Notes under the pieces: generated by a model
The model's input: the letters and a program-made list of their open reading frames with translations, nothing else
What the model was told of the DNA's origin: nothing
Database searches by the model: none
NCBI GenBank assembly: GCA_027592785.1
Contig: JAQCLD010000025.1
Coordinates: 1-47,416 of the forward strand
Direction of reading: 5' to 3'
DNA length: 47,416 nucleotides
Origin: Acidobacteriota bacterium
Lineage (GTDB): Bacteria; Acidobacteriota; Terriglobia; Bryobacterales; UBA6623
Made by a program: the position numbers and the translations under genes
In this document: piece after piece, positions 1 to 9,400 of the stretch
How positions within the stretch are numbered: position 1 is the stretch's first letter
Layout of the letters: the number at the start of each line of letters is the position of its first letter

Positions 1-118
1 GCCCCTGCTTACTAGACTCTCCGCTTCCCACGCCGCTGCTGCTCCTCGCTTACCCACGGATCGGGGGCAGGAACGCTGCGTACTACGAGTCTGTGTCCTG
101 GTACCTGAAGTCCGAGCT

Positions 119-137
119 CTGCGAATAGTATTCGCAG
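119..137. promoter_or_regulatory. Perfect palindrome upstream of the PEP-CTERM gene
   Basis: Two perfect 9-base arms (CTGCGAATA and TATTCGCAG) flank a single base, ending 20 bases before the ATG at 158. A Shine-Dalgarno-like AGGAG (147-151) lies between. The repeat could be a dimeric repressor operator or, as RNA, a 7-bp stem with a 5-base loop in the 5' leader. The rest of 1-157 shows no gene that I can support. Confidence 0.5.
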
Positions 138-157
138 GCTTCATATAGGAGTAATTC

Positions 158-835
158 ATGTTTAAGAAACTACTGAGCTTAGGAGCGCTTCTAGCGGCAT
201 CCCTGGTCCCCTCCAGCGCCGCTACGTTGATTGTCTCCGACACCATCAATACGACATTCTCCCCCAATACGATATCTTTCACGGTCGGCCAGTTCGATCC
301 GACTTTGGGAACGCTTAATAGCATTCTCATCGAGTTCTCGGCGGTGATCGACGGAGATTTTACGGCTACGAATCAAAACTCAACGGACGGCACGCTGAGC
401 GGCAGCCTGTTGGGGACTTTCACCCTGGACGGGCCGGCGCCGCTAGCCATGCCTTTGCTTACGCTCAATCCCGTGAGCAACTTTGGCCCGATCGCCGTGC
501 TTGCAAATAGCAGCACGCCCTTCAGCGTCCCTACCGCGATGGACGCGGATAGCTTCGCTACGGCGCTTGCGGGGGATTTCGTGCCCTTCATCGGGCTGGG
601 CACGGTTGGGTTCGATGGGACGGCGGCGGCCCTGGTTGGAATCAACACTAATATCAATCCGCTGTTACTGCAGCAGGACTTGAGGGGCGAAGCCACGGTA
701 ACGGTCACCTACGACTTCACGCCCGGGGGCGTGCCCGACGTACCGGAGCCGATGACCATGTACCTGATGGGCGGCGGCCTACTGGCGCTGGGCTTCATGC
801 GGCGGCGACCGCGCTCAGGCAAGAAGCCTGCCTAA
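158..835 (+). CDS. PEP-CTERM sorting domain protein
   Basis: This is an exported surface or matrix protein of 225 residues. Residues 1-22 form a Sec signal peptide (two lysines, a leucine/alanine-rich core, then a small-residue cleavage site). The middle is a threonine-, serine- and glycine-rich beta-type region with no recognised enzyme motif. The C-terminus is a classic PEP-CTERM tripartite signal: the motif VPEP at 195-198, a hydrophobic segment at about 199-214, then a basic tail (RRRPRSGKK). In this family an exosortase removes the tail and attaches the protein to the cell surface; no exosortase gene is in the window. AGGAG lies 6 bases before the ATG, which supports the start. Its stop is two bases from the convergent stop of aat. 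The true cargo function is unknown. Confidence 0.88.
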   Translation: MFKKLLSLGALLAASLVPSSAATLIVSDTINTTFSPNTISFTVGQFDPTLGTLNSILIEFSAVIDGDFTATNQNSTDGTLSGSLLGTFTLDGPAPLAMPLLTLNPVSNFGPIAVLANSSTPFSVPTAMDADSFATALAGDFVPFIGLGTVGFDGTAAALVGINTNINPLLLQQDLRGEATVTVTYDFTPGGVPDVPEPMTMYLMGGGLLALGFMRRRPRSGKKPA

Positions 836-837
836 AG

Positions 838-1512
838 TCAGAAGGCAACGTCCGCGGCGAGAGCTTTCCGCAACCTCCCCAGGAACTCTCGCCGCGGGAT
901 CTCTTCAGCTCCCATCTGGCTGGTGAAGGGATTGGCAACTTGCACGTCGAACAGCACGAATCCTTGCCCTTTCAAATGATCCGCCAGGCTGGCTAGAGCG
1001 ATCTTCGAGGCATCGGCCTCATGATGGAACATCGACTCGCCGGCAAAAGCCCCTCCCGCCGCAACTCCATAGATTCCCCCGACCAGGCCCCCGTCGAGCC
1101 AGACCTCAACGCTGTGGGCGTCGCCGGCTTCATGCAAGGCAACGTAGGCCTGGGTGAGGGCCGGGCTGATCCAGGAAGAATCTTGCCCGTCTCGCTTTCC
1201 GCCGCAGGCCTCCATGACTTGGCGAAAGGCACGGTCCCTGGTGACCTCAAATCGACCTTGCCGGAGTTTTTGAGCCAGTCGGCGTGAAACACGGACCCCC
1301 CGGACCAGGTCGATGACGGCCCTGGGATCGGGCGACCACCACGTCTCGGGATCGGCCGACCAGGGGAAGATTCCCTGGCGATAGGCCTGGCGCAAACGCG
1401 CTACGGACAGCCCACCGCCGACGGCGACTAGGCCATCGGGACGCGCCGTCACGGGATCCGGGAGCGGATCGGACGCCGATATGACCGGGGTCGCTGATTG
1501 GCCGATCCTCAT
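838..1512 (-). CDS. aat: Leucyl/phenylalanyl-tRNA--protein transferase
   Basis: The 224-residue product is a cytoplasmic enzyme that moves Leu or Phe from aminoacyl-tRNA to proteins with N-terminal Arg or Lys, making them substrates of the ClpS/ClpAP N-end-rule pathway. The family signatures are present in order: GLVAVGGGLS (27-36), YRQGIFPW (44-51) and WWSPDPR (58-64), followed by the GESMFH-type segment near residue 155. The length is normal for the family. The ATG at 1512 is the natural start because it precedes the conserved N-terminal block by only about 25 residues. The gene converges on the PEP-CTERM gene with a 2-base gap and is divergent to the DUF1648 gene. Confidence 0.95.
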   Translation of the reverse strand: MRIGQSATPVISASDPLPDPVTARPDGLVAVGGGLSVARLRQAYRQGIFPWSADPETWWSPDPRAVIDLVRGVRVSRRLAQKLRQGRFEVTRDRAFRQVMEACGGKRDGQDSSWISPALTQAYVALHEAGDAHSVEVWLDGGLVGGIYGVAAGGAFAGESMFHHEADASKIALASLADHLKGQGFVLFDVQVANPFTSQMGAEEIPRREFLGRLRKALAADVAF

Positions 1513-2110
1513 TTCAGTGTTGTTTCTTGCGCAGCCTTACGATACCCTTCTCACGGTGGGCCAGGTCGACTCACGGAAGAGCCAGCTACGGGCGCCGCAG
1601 CCGCTGCTGCCGCAAACGCTTCCCGAGTGGTTGCTGGAACTGGGTGCCGCGGCCGCGCTGTTGTCTCAGTTCCTTATTGTGCTTGCTGCCTGGCCCGAGA
1701 TACCGGATCAGGTACCGCAGCATTTTGACGCCGCCGGGCAGGCTGACGCGTGGGGCGCCAAGGCCACCTTGCTGCTGCTGCCTGCGGTGAATTTGGTTGT
1801 CTTCGTGATGATGACGGTGGTCAGCCGGTTCCCGCATATCTCCAGCCTGCCGGTTGAGGTCACCGCGGTGAACGCTCGGCGGGTTTACCGCTTGGTTCGA
1901 TTCCAGACGATTTGGCTCAAGGCGATTGTCGCGTTGGTGCTCGCCTATATGAGTTGGCGGACGATTGAGCAAGCCCGCGGCGGGGCCCAAGGCCTCGGTA
2001 TAGGATTCTTGCCGCTGACGACTCTAGCGGTCGGATCGGCGGTGGCCTGGTTCTATTTCGAGCTGAGACGCCACGCCAGATCCGTGGAAGAGGCGCAACT
2101 GACGCAGTAA
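1481..2110 (+). CDS. DUF1648 domain membrane protein
   Basis: The 209-residue product is an integral membrane protein of the DUF1648 type, also found in SdpI-like immunity proteins. The diagnostic stretch is at about residues 70-90, where WPEIPDQVPQHFDAAGQADA matches the family pattern of a proline-rich WPxxPxxxPxHFxxxGxxD motif. Hydrophobic segments lie at about 52-69, 95-113, 146-160 and 172-193. The assigned ATG (1481) would overlap the divergent aat start by 32 bases and adds an odd hydrophobic leader without a ribosome site. A GTG at 1556 (codon 26) is an alternative start that clears aat. It is followed after 57 bases by the beta-propeller gene on the same strand. No SdpR or SdpC partner is seen, so an immunity role is not supported. 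Confidence 0.75.
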   Translation: MTGVADWPILISVLFLAQPYDTLLTVGQVDSRKSQLRAPQPLLPQTLPEWLLELGAAAALLSQFLIVLAAWPEIPDQVPQHFDAAGQADAWGAKATLLLLPAVNLVVFVMMTVVSRFPHISSLPVEVTAVNARRVYRLVRFQTIWLKAIVALVLAYMSWRTIEQARGGAQGLGIGFLPLTTLAVGSAVAWFYFELRRHARSVEEAQLTQ

Positions 2111-2167
2111 AGGCTGATCGTCAGCGCTAATTGCGCGTGATTCCGCGGTGGCTGTTACGCTAACCCG

Positions 2168-4099
2168 GTGGGGTTGCGCAAACGTCTCGGACTGGCGGCA
2201 GCGCTGCTCGCGCTGGCGGCGATTGGCCTCGGTGTCGCGGTTTGGGTCCAGGCGCGGGGATCGTTTCAGCGAGCGGCAACCGAGTGGTCGGAGCAAGACT
2301 CACTAAGCGTCATCGTGCGCCCCTTGCGGCCTCCGTCTTTGGGCATCCAAGCGGTCCCGACGCAATCGATTTACTCATCCGCGGTGGTTTTCGACGGTGA
2401 TCTGTGGCTGGGGGGCCGAGGCGGTTTGGAGCGTAGGGACCTCAACAGCGGGGATCTCGTAGCGCGGTGGAGACCCGGCGTGGAGCTGCCGGCGGCGCCG
2501 ATCACAGGACTGGCCGTCGCGCGATTAGGCGGAGCGAGCGAAGCCCGACTGCTGGCTGCGACGGCGGGAGAGGGACTGTTGTCCGTGTCCGCCGCGGGTG
2601 ACATTTTCCAAATCTTGCCCGAAGAGGTCGCCCTGGCAGATCTGACGGCGGTGCTGCCGATGAGTACCGGCGGCGTGCTGCTTGGTACCGAACGCGCCGG
2701 GCTGATTGCCTGGGACGGGGAAACGTTGAGGCGGGCTCACGGCCTATTGACAGATCAGGAAGTCACCGCCTTGGCGGGCGACGAGGGCGACCTATGGATA
2801 GGGACGCTGAATGAAGGAGTGCTGCATTTGGCCGGCGGCTCTCTGAGCCTCTTCGCTGAGGCGGAGGGCCTGGCGGATCGCCGGGTCTTGTCACTTGCCG
2901 CTGGGCCGGAAGGCGTCTACGTGGGCACTCCCTTGGGCGTCGCTGCCTTCCGAGATGACGCGTTTGAGAGGACGCTGGCGGCGGGATTTTTCGCTGCAGC
3001 GCTGCACGTCTCCGGCGCTGCGTTGCTGGTGGGCACAAGCGATGAAGGCGTAGTGGAAGTGCCGCTGAACCAGCAACGGCGACCGCTCTCGCCGGGGCCG
3101 CGAACTGTCGCCGACGGTCCGCATGACGTAAGAGCTTTCGCCGCCTCGGGAGGGTCCGTCCTGGCCGTGACGTTAACCGCGGCCTATGCACGAGAGGCCG
3201 ATGACTCGGCCTGGCGGCCCTTGTTGATGACGGCTTCGATGGGCCTCCGCGATCGCAACGTGTCAGCCCTTTACGTTGATTCATCAAGCCGCCTATGGGT
3301 TGGTTACTTTGACCGGGGACTGGACGTATTGGACTCGACATTCGAACGCATCATTGAAGTCGAGAGCGATCAGGTCTTTTGTGTGAACCGCATCAAGGCG
3401 GCTCCAGACGAAGGAACGACTGCGGTCGCAACGGCCAACGGCCTCGCTTATTTCGACGCGAACGGGAAAGTGCGCCAGTTTCTGACGAAGGAGGATGGAC
3501 TCATCGCCAGCCATGTGACCGATTTGGCCTTCACTGCCGACGCGACGGTGCTGGCGACCCCGGCCGGATTGACGTTCATCGACGGCAGCGGAGCGCATAG
3601 CCTCTATGCATTCCATGGACTGGTCAACAATCATGTCTATTCGCTCGGAGCCGCAGCCGACCGATTGTTGGCGGGAACCTTAGGGGGCTTGTCAATTCTG
3701 GAAGGCGGACGCGTCACGGACAGCTTCACGACTGCCAACTCAGCGCTGGCCCACAACTGGGTTTCCGCCATCTCCTCGTTCGAGGGCGATTGGCTGATTG
3801 GTCTCTATGGAGGAGGGGTGATGCGGCTGACGTCGAAAGGTGAATGGATCACTTACCCGGAACTGAGCGGCGTTGAGATCAATCCGAATGCGATGATTTC
3901 AACGAGCGTGGGAGTCTATGCCGGCACTTTGGACCGCGGCTTGCTTGTCTTAGAGCCGAGTACCGAGACGTGGCGATTTGTGACGGAGGGTTTGCCTTCG
4001 AAAAACGTCACTGCATTGGCTTTGGGAAATGACGTTCTATATGTTGGCACCGACAATGGCCTCACACGGACGAACGAATTGGAGTTAACCCGCAAATAA
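2168..4099 (+). CDS. Membrane-anchored beta-propeller protein (two-component-regulator propeller repeats)
   Basis: The 643-residue product starts at GTG 2168 with a basic tip and one hydrophobic segment (about 6-24), predicting an inner-membrane anchor with an extracytoplasmic body. The rest consists of repeated propeller blades of the Reg_prop type: GL...V.AL....LW(I/V)GT..G(V/L) recurs many times, for example DLWIGTLNEGVLHL, RLWVGYFDRGLDVL and VLYVGTDNGLTRT. In hybrid two-component sensors such propellers sense ligands, but here there is no kinase, GGDEF or DNA-binding domain, so the propeller stands alone. Its stop shares one base with the next start (TAATG at 4097-4101), so translation is probably coupled to the VIT/VWA gene. 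It is the first gene of the five-gene cluster. The start is uncertain because no clear ribosome site precedes it. Confidence 0.8.
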   Translation: MGLRKRLGLAAALLALAAIGLGVAVWVQARGSFQRAATEWSEQDSLSVIVRPLRPPSLGIQAVPTQSIYSSAVVFDGDLWLGGRGGLERRDLNSGDLVARWRPGVELPAAPITGLAVARLGGASEARLLAATAGEGLLSVSAAGDIFQILPEEVALADLTAVLPMSTGGVLLGTERAGLIAWDGETLRRAHGLLTDQEVTALAGDEGDLWIGTLNEGVLHLAGGSLSLFAEAEGLADRRVLSLAAGPEGVYVGTPLGVAAFRDDAFERTLAAGFFAAALHVSGAALLVGTSDEGVVEVPLNQQRRPLSPGPRTVADGPHDVRAFAASGGSVLAVTLTAAYAREADDSAWRPLLMTASMGLRDRNVSALYVDSSSRLWVGYFDRGLDVLDSTFERIIEVESDQVFCVNRIKAAPDEGTTAVATANGLAYFDANGKVRQFLTKEDGLIASHVTDLAFTADATVLATPAGLTFIDGSGAHSLYAFHGLVNNHVYSLGAAADRLLAGTLGGLSILEGGRVTDSFTTANSALAHNWVSAISSFEGDWLIGLYGGGVMRLTSKGEWITYPELSGVEINPNAMISTSVGVYAGTLDRGLLVLEPSTETWRFVTEGLPSKNVTALALGNDVLYVGTDNGLTRTNELELTRK

Positions 4100-6462
4100 T
4101 GCGTTTCGCGGCGTGTATTTTTTTACTGGCAGCGCTGATATTACCCAGCGCGGCGCGCCCCGATGTCGGCGTCCTCGTGTCCGGCGACGACGCTCAACCC
4201 GATCCACGCAAGCTTTCGCTCGACCGAATGAAGGTCGATATTCTGATCGATAACGGGATGGCGCGAGTGCGCATCCAGCAAGTCTTTGCCAGCCATGTGG
4301 CCTCTATCCAAGAAGGCGAGTGGTCATTCGCCCTGCCGACGGGCGCTGCGGTGTCGGACTTCGCGGTATGGGACGACGTAACGAGAATCCCCGGCGTGAT
4401 TCTGGAGCGGCGCCGAGCTGAAGACATCTACGCGCGCCTCAAGTCGCAGGCCATCGACCCGGGACTCTTGCGCCAGGGAGAGTACGGAGCGGAAGAAGCG
4501 CGGCGGGGCACGACATTCTCGGCAAAGGTCGTGCCGATTCCCGGATATGGCTTCAAGAGAATCGAAATTGAATACCACGAGCGATTGAGCGTAGAAGACC
4601 TTGTCTCGCGCTTCGCGCTGCCGTTGCGGCCAGACGCGTATCAGCAACAAACGGCGGGACGTTTCGACCTGCGGATGGTGGTGCTCTCGGAGCATCCGCT
4701 GACTGAGTTTCGCGCGGTCGGAGATCAGTATCCGCTAGAGATAATCGAGCAATCCGAGAATCGGATCGTGGCGGAACTCCACGCCGAAAATCTCGCGTTC
4801 AGCGAAGACCTCAGCGTGGAGTACAGCATCGAAAGCCGACGCGACCGACTTGAGGTCCTGACTTATCGGGATCCGGTTCCGCCTGCGCCGCATGTTACGG
4901 CGAACCGGCTGGGAGCTCCCGGCGTCATTCCGGGGTACTTTCTAGCGTCCGCTCTTCTTTCGCTGCCGAACGCAGTGCGCCAGAGCGCTGCCGGCGATGG
5001 CCCCGCACGCACGGTGATTGCGCTTTTCGATTCTTCGCTGTCGATGCAATGGGGCAAGCTGGATCGCAGCTTCCGTGCGCTGGAGACGCTGCTTCAGCAA
5101 CTGCGGCCGCAGGATCAGTTCAACGTGATCGGCTTCAACGAGGACGCTGCGACGCTTTCGCCAACGCCGGTGGCGGCCAGTACGGCAAATGCAGGGCGGG
5201 CGTTGGAGTTCGTGCGCGCCGGACAGATTCGCGGCGGCACGAATCTGCCGGCTGCGTGGAGAGCAGCCGCGCGGCAGTTCGCTGAGTCCGCCGGCGAGCC
5301 CTATCTATTCCAGCTAACGGACGGCGGTTCAACCTTGGAAGCGGCCCGGAACGACCGGCTGCTTGGGTTGTACGAGGGTACCTTCGGCGGACTGCCGGAA
5401 AACCGGCGTCCGCGGACGTTCACCCTGGCAATTGGCGACGATGCCAACCTGCCTTTGCTGCGGCTTATCACGGGCAGCGGCGGGGTGTTTGAGCACGTCC
5501 GCTCAACCGAGCCGCTGGACTTCAAACTCGCTGCGTTTCTGCGCAAAATTGGCCGGACGGCGATCGAAGACCTTGACCTGAGTGTCCAATCGAACGCCCA
5601 GCTGGATCTCATCTATCCGCTGACGCCTAATTCGTATCGCGGCTCGGTAGCCCGCTGGGTGGGCCGCTACTTGGCGCCCGCCGCCCGGGCCTTGTTCCAA
5701 GTTACGGGTTCGGGCGTCAGTCTTGAGACGCGTCATGACCTTCCCGCCAACGATCAAGAGCATCCGCATGTCGCACGCGAGTGGGCCAAGGCGCGAGTCG
5801 ACGCGCTGCTCGAGAAGATCGAGCGCGAGGGCGAAGATCGAGAATCGATCGAGGAGATCATCCGCTGGTCCAAGCAGTTCAAATTCGTCACGCCGTACAC
5901 GTCCTTTCTGGCGGCGCCGCGCTCGTTGCTGCGGCCTCGGGTGATTCGGCCTGGGGACCCGATTTTACGGGTACAGACCGATCCTTCGATCACCTCGGTC
6001 ACGGCGTTGTTCCCGTTTGGATTGGTCAAGCAACTACGATTTCTCGAAGCAGAAGATGCCTGGCAGACGCGCTTCTTGGCGCCGAAGGATACGCCTGACG
6101 GCCGACATGAGGTTCGCTTGCTGCTGCGCGACGATCAAGGCCGCGTGTTCCGCGAAACGAAGAGTTTTCTAATCGCCAGTAAGCCTCCTACGGTCCGGGC
6201 CAAGATGGACAAACTACGCTACCGGCGCGGCGAACGGATCGATCTCAAAGTCAGCGCGAGCAGTACGACGCGGACGCTGGTGGCGCGCTTCTACGGAGCC
6301 CCGCCGGCGGAGCTGAGATGGAACCCGGCCGTTGGTTACAACACGGGCGCCGTGACTGTTCCGCTTGACCTGCCCGCGGGCAACTACACGTTGCAGCTGA
6401 CGGCGGAAGACTTCGCCCACAACATCGGAGTTGAGGAGGTAACCATTGCGGTTGCGCCTTAA
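4099..6462 (+). CDS. VIT and von Willebrand factor A domain protein
   Basis: The 787-residue exported product has a signal peptide (about 1-20), a VIT domain (about 40-165, inter-alpha-trypsin-inhibitor type) and a VWA domain (about 300-480). The metal-ion-dependent adhesion site is complete: D311-S313-S315 in the DSSLS motif, T381 in GGTN and D408 in LTDGG. It should therefore bind a divalent metal and a protein ligand. The C-terminal 150 residues look like two beta-sandwich (Ig-like) domains, ending without an anchor. VIT/VWA proteins in bacteria are generally extracytoplasmic adhesion or assembly factors; the partner here is unknown. The start overlaps the previous stop by one base, and the last 17 bases overlap the TPR gene, so all three are probably translated in series. 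Confidence 0.9.
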   Translation: MRFAACIFLLAALILPSAARPDVGVLVSGDDAQPDPRKLSLDRMKVDILIDNGMARVRIQQVFASHVASIQEGEWSFALPTGAAVSDFAVWDDVTRIPGVILERRRAEDIYARLKSQAIDPGLLRQGEYGAEEARRGTTFSAKVVPIPGYGFKRIEIEYHERLSVEDLVSRFALPLRPDAYQQQTAGRFDLRMVVLSEHPLTEFRAVGDQYPLEIIEQSENRIVAELHAENLAFSEDLSVEYSIESRRDRLEVLTYRDPVPPAPHVTANRLGAPGVIPGYFLASALLSLPNAVRQSAAGDGPARTVIALFDSSLSMQWGKLDRSFRALETLLQQLRPQDQFNVIGFNEDAATLSPTPVAASTANAGRALEFVRAGQIRGGTNLPAAWRAAARQFAESAGEPYLFQLTDGGSTLEAARNDRLLGLYEGTFGGLPENRRPRTFTLAIGDDANLPLLRLITGSGGVFEHVRSTEPLDFKLAAFLRKIGRTAIEDLDLSVQSNAQLDLIYPLTPNSYRGSVARWVGRYLAPAARALFQVTGSGVSLETRHDLPANDQEHPHVAREWAKARVDALLEKIEREGEDRESIEEIIRWSKQFKFVTPYTSFLAAPRSLLRPRVIRPGDPILRVQTDPSITSVTALFPFGLVKQLRFLEAEDAWQTRFLAPKDTPDGRHEVRLLLRDDQGRVFRETKSFLIASKPPTVRAKMDKLRYRRGERIDLKVSASSTTRTLVARFYGAPPAELRWNPAVGYNTGAVTVPLDLPAGNYTLQLTAEDFAHNIGVEEVTIAVAP
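6433..6440 (+). promoter_or_regulatory. Strong Shine-Dalgarno for the TTG-started TPR gene
   Basis: GAGGAGGT lies inside the end of the VIT/VWA gene, five bases before the TTG at 6446. This near-perfect ribosome site decides the unusual start codon and fits the hydrophobic signal sequence that follows at once. Confidence 0.8.
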
Positions 6463-9400
6463 GTACGCCGTTGCGGCCGCCGCGGCGCTTGGGGTCCTAA
6501 GCCTTGCGCAAGCGGACTTGCCGGACTGGGTGAGTTACGTGCGCTCAAGCGATAGCGTGGCGGGCCTGTTTTTCAGGGAGGTCCCCATGCCCGGCGGGCC
6601 GCTCCAAGCGCGGCGCCCTCCCGCAGAGACGACGGCAGGTCTAGGGCCGCTGATCGAGGCGACACCGGACCAGGCACAGCTCTATGCGCTGCGGGCGCGA
6701 GAGGCTGAGCGCGCTGTCGACTTTGAGCCTGCCGAACGGGACTGGAAAGAGTACGCCTCGCGCGTCGTCGACCCGGCTGAAGGGCAGCTCGCTCTGGCCG
6801 ACTTCTACGAACGCCGCTTAAGGCCGGTGGATGAAGTCGAGGCTTTGCTCGCCGTTGGCCGGGGTCCTTCGCCGGCGGCGGAAAGATTCACGCAGGCCGA
6901 ACAGCAGCGGAGTTGGCAAGCCTTCGTACGGGTCATCGAAGTCAGTAAGAGGCACTTGTTGCCGGACCGCATCACCTTGGAGGCCTATCGCTCGTGGCTC
7001 GCGAGATATAGCGATCAGCAAGGGGTCTACCGCCGGTATCTGGATTTCCTTACCGCGCACGAAATGTTTGACGCAGGCGAAAGCTTGTTGGCCGACTATA
7101 CAGCGGCGTACCCGACTGATTCGATCTTCCCTGTCGTGGCGCGCACCCAACTGGCCAGCGCCTCGAGCGGGCCGGATGCCGCTTTGTTGCTTTTGGAGGC
7201 GTCGTTCGAACCGCTATGGCCGCTGGAGCTTTTTGAGACTTACTTCCGCTCGCTCGAGGAGGCAGATCGCCTGCGCGAGCGCTTGGATCAGACCCTACTG
7301 CGGGTCGCCAATGCTCCCGACGATCTGGCGTCCGTTTCTTGGGTCTTCCACTACCGCCGGCGCCAGGGCGATCGCGAAGGGGCGATTGTGGCGTTGCAAG
7401 AGTTCATCGAGAGCAAGGAACGACGGGCCGTCGAGTGGAGCGGGATCGACCTAAGAACTGCCGCCGAGCTGTTCTTGCGCGTCAACGACTACGTGGACGC
7501 GGCGCGCTGCCGTTACGCTCTCTACAACCTGCCGGGCTCTTCCGTGGAAGATCGCGAGTATGCGCTGGGGGGTCTAATTCAGATCATCCTCACCGCCCCC
7601 GAACAGCCGATCGCCGCGGCATCGGGCGACTTTAGCTATTACCGCGATATCGCCACGGCGGATCGCGGTCCCGGTGCGCTGAACGGCGCGCTTTCGCTGC
7701 TGCTCAACTCGCAGGGCCTGGAATGGAGCTGGCCGGCGAAACAGCGCGCGGCAGGGCCGTACTTGCGCCGGGCTAGGGCACTCGAACTGCTGGATAGATT
7801 TGCGACCGAGTTTCCGCAATCCGCGCAACGTTCCGCGCTGGATGCCCAGGCCGTGCGGGCCTTCGGCGTCTACGGAGACGACCAAGCGGTAATCGATCGC
7901 GGCCAACGCTTTCTGAGTCAGTTCGCTGAGGCAGGCGCACGCAGCGAGATTCAGTTCTTAGTCGCGGAGGCGCATGCACGGCGCGGCGAAACGGCGGAAG
8001 AATTCGCCGCCTATGAGCGGATGTTGCGCGAACTGTCGGTTCGCTTCGATGAAGTTCCCCTTGGGCCCAACGTGGTCGCCGATCCGTCGCGGCGTCGCTA
8101 CGGCAACGTGGTCGCCCCGAGATCGCCGGACTATGCGCGGGTGCTGGATCGCTACGTCTCGCGGTTGGTTGGGCTTCAGCGGCTGCCGGACGCCGTGCGT
8201 GTCTACGTACTGCAGGTCGCCGAGAATCCGGATGACCCCGGACTGTACGAGCGCATGGCGGCTTTTCTCGAAGCGAACCGGCTGACTGAGCGCGTAGAAG
8301 GCGTGTATCAGCAGGCGATCGCGCAGTTCGACGACACATCTTGGAGCCACAAGCTAGGCCGTTGGTATCTGCGGCAGCAACGCCAGGGGGAGTTTGAGCA
8401 GCTGACGCGCGAAGTCGTCGATTCGTTCTCGGGTACCGAATTGGACGGATATTTCAACGAGGTCGCGGCAGGTCCGGGTATGACGGACCAACTCTATCTG
8501 CGGCTGAACCAGTATGCCTACGAACGCTTCCCGCACAATCTGATGTTCGTGCGCAATCTGCTAAACGCTTACCGCCGGCGGAGCACCAGAGATGCGGCGG
8601 CAGCGCAGGATCTGCTGCGCCGTCATTGGTTCTATGCGGACGATTTGCGGCGGCAGTACTTCGCTGGACTCACCCGGTCCGGCCAACTCGACGCGACGAT
8701 CGAAGAAGCGCTGGCTCAGGCGGGCTTGCCCAGCGCCAGTTGGGCGCAGGCCGCGGAGAGCAACCCGGCAGGAATCCAGTTGGTCGCGGAAGGCTCCATC
8801 TGGAAGGCTGACTTCGAGCAGGCCGCCGCGCCGGCGCTAGCACTGGCAACCCTCAGCCCTACCGACGAACCCACGACGAGTCGTACGACTGCGTTGCACC
8901 GCTCGCTGGCGGCTTTTGACCCGGCGAACACGGACAGTGCGATCACGCTCTCCGATGGGCGTATCGAAGGCGACCCGGGGAACGGCACGCTGTTGGCCGA
9001 GGCCGGCGACATTTTGGCTGACCGCGGATTGATGATTCAGGCGTCGCCTTACTGGGATCGAATCATCCAAACCGCGCCTGGCGATGCCCAATCCTATCTG
9101 GCCTCGGCAACCGTCTACTGGGACTACTATCTGTTCGATCAAGCAATCGCACAGCTCAATGAGGGTCGCCGACAACTCGGAAAACGTTCGCTGTATTCGT
9201 TCGAAGCGGGCGCGATCGAAGAAGGGCGCAACGACCCCGGCGCGGCGATCCGCGAGTATCTACAGGGAGCTCTCGATCAGCCCCCGGACGAGCAGTCCCG
9301 CCAACGGCTCGTGACGCTCGCCCGACGGGCGGGCTATCGCGATCAGATTGACCAAGCGACCGCCCAACTTACATCGTCTGAGAGTCCGTCACGGCAAGCG

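Noticed and set aside
1481..2110. DUF1648 protein as an SdpI-type toxin immunity protein
   Set aside because: No SdpC toxin or SdpR repressor gene is adjacent and the DUF1648 domain alone is not diagnostic of immunity.
4099..6462. The VWA protein as a cobalt- or magnesium-chelatase-like subunit linked to the B12 genes
   Set aside because: It has a signal peptide and a VIT domain, so it is exported, and lies 26 kb from the cobalamin cluster.
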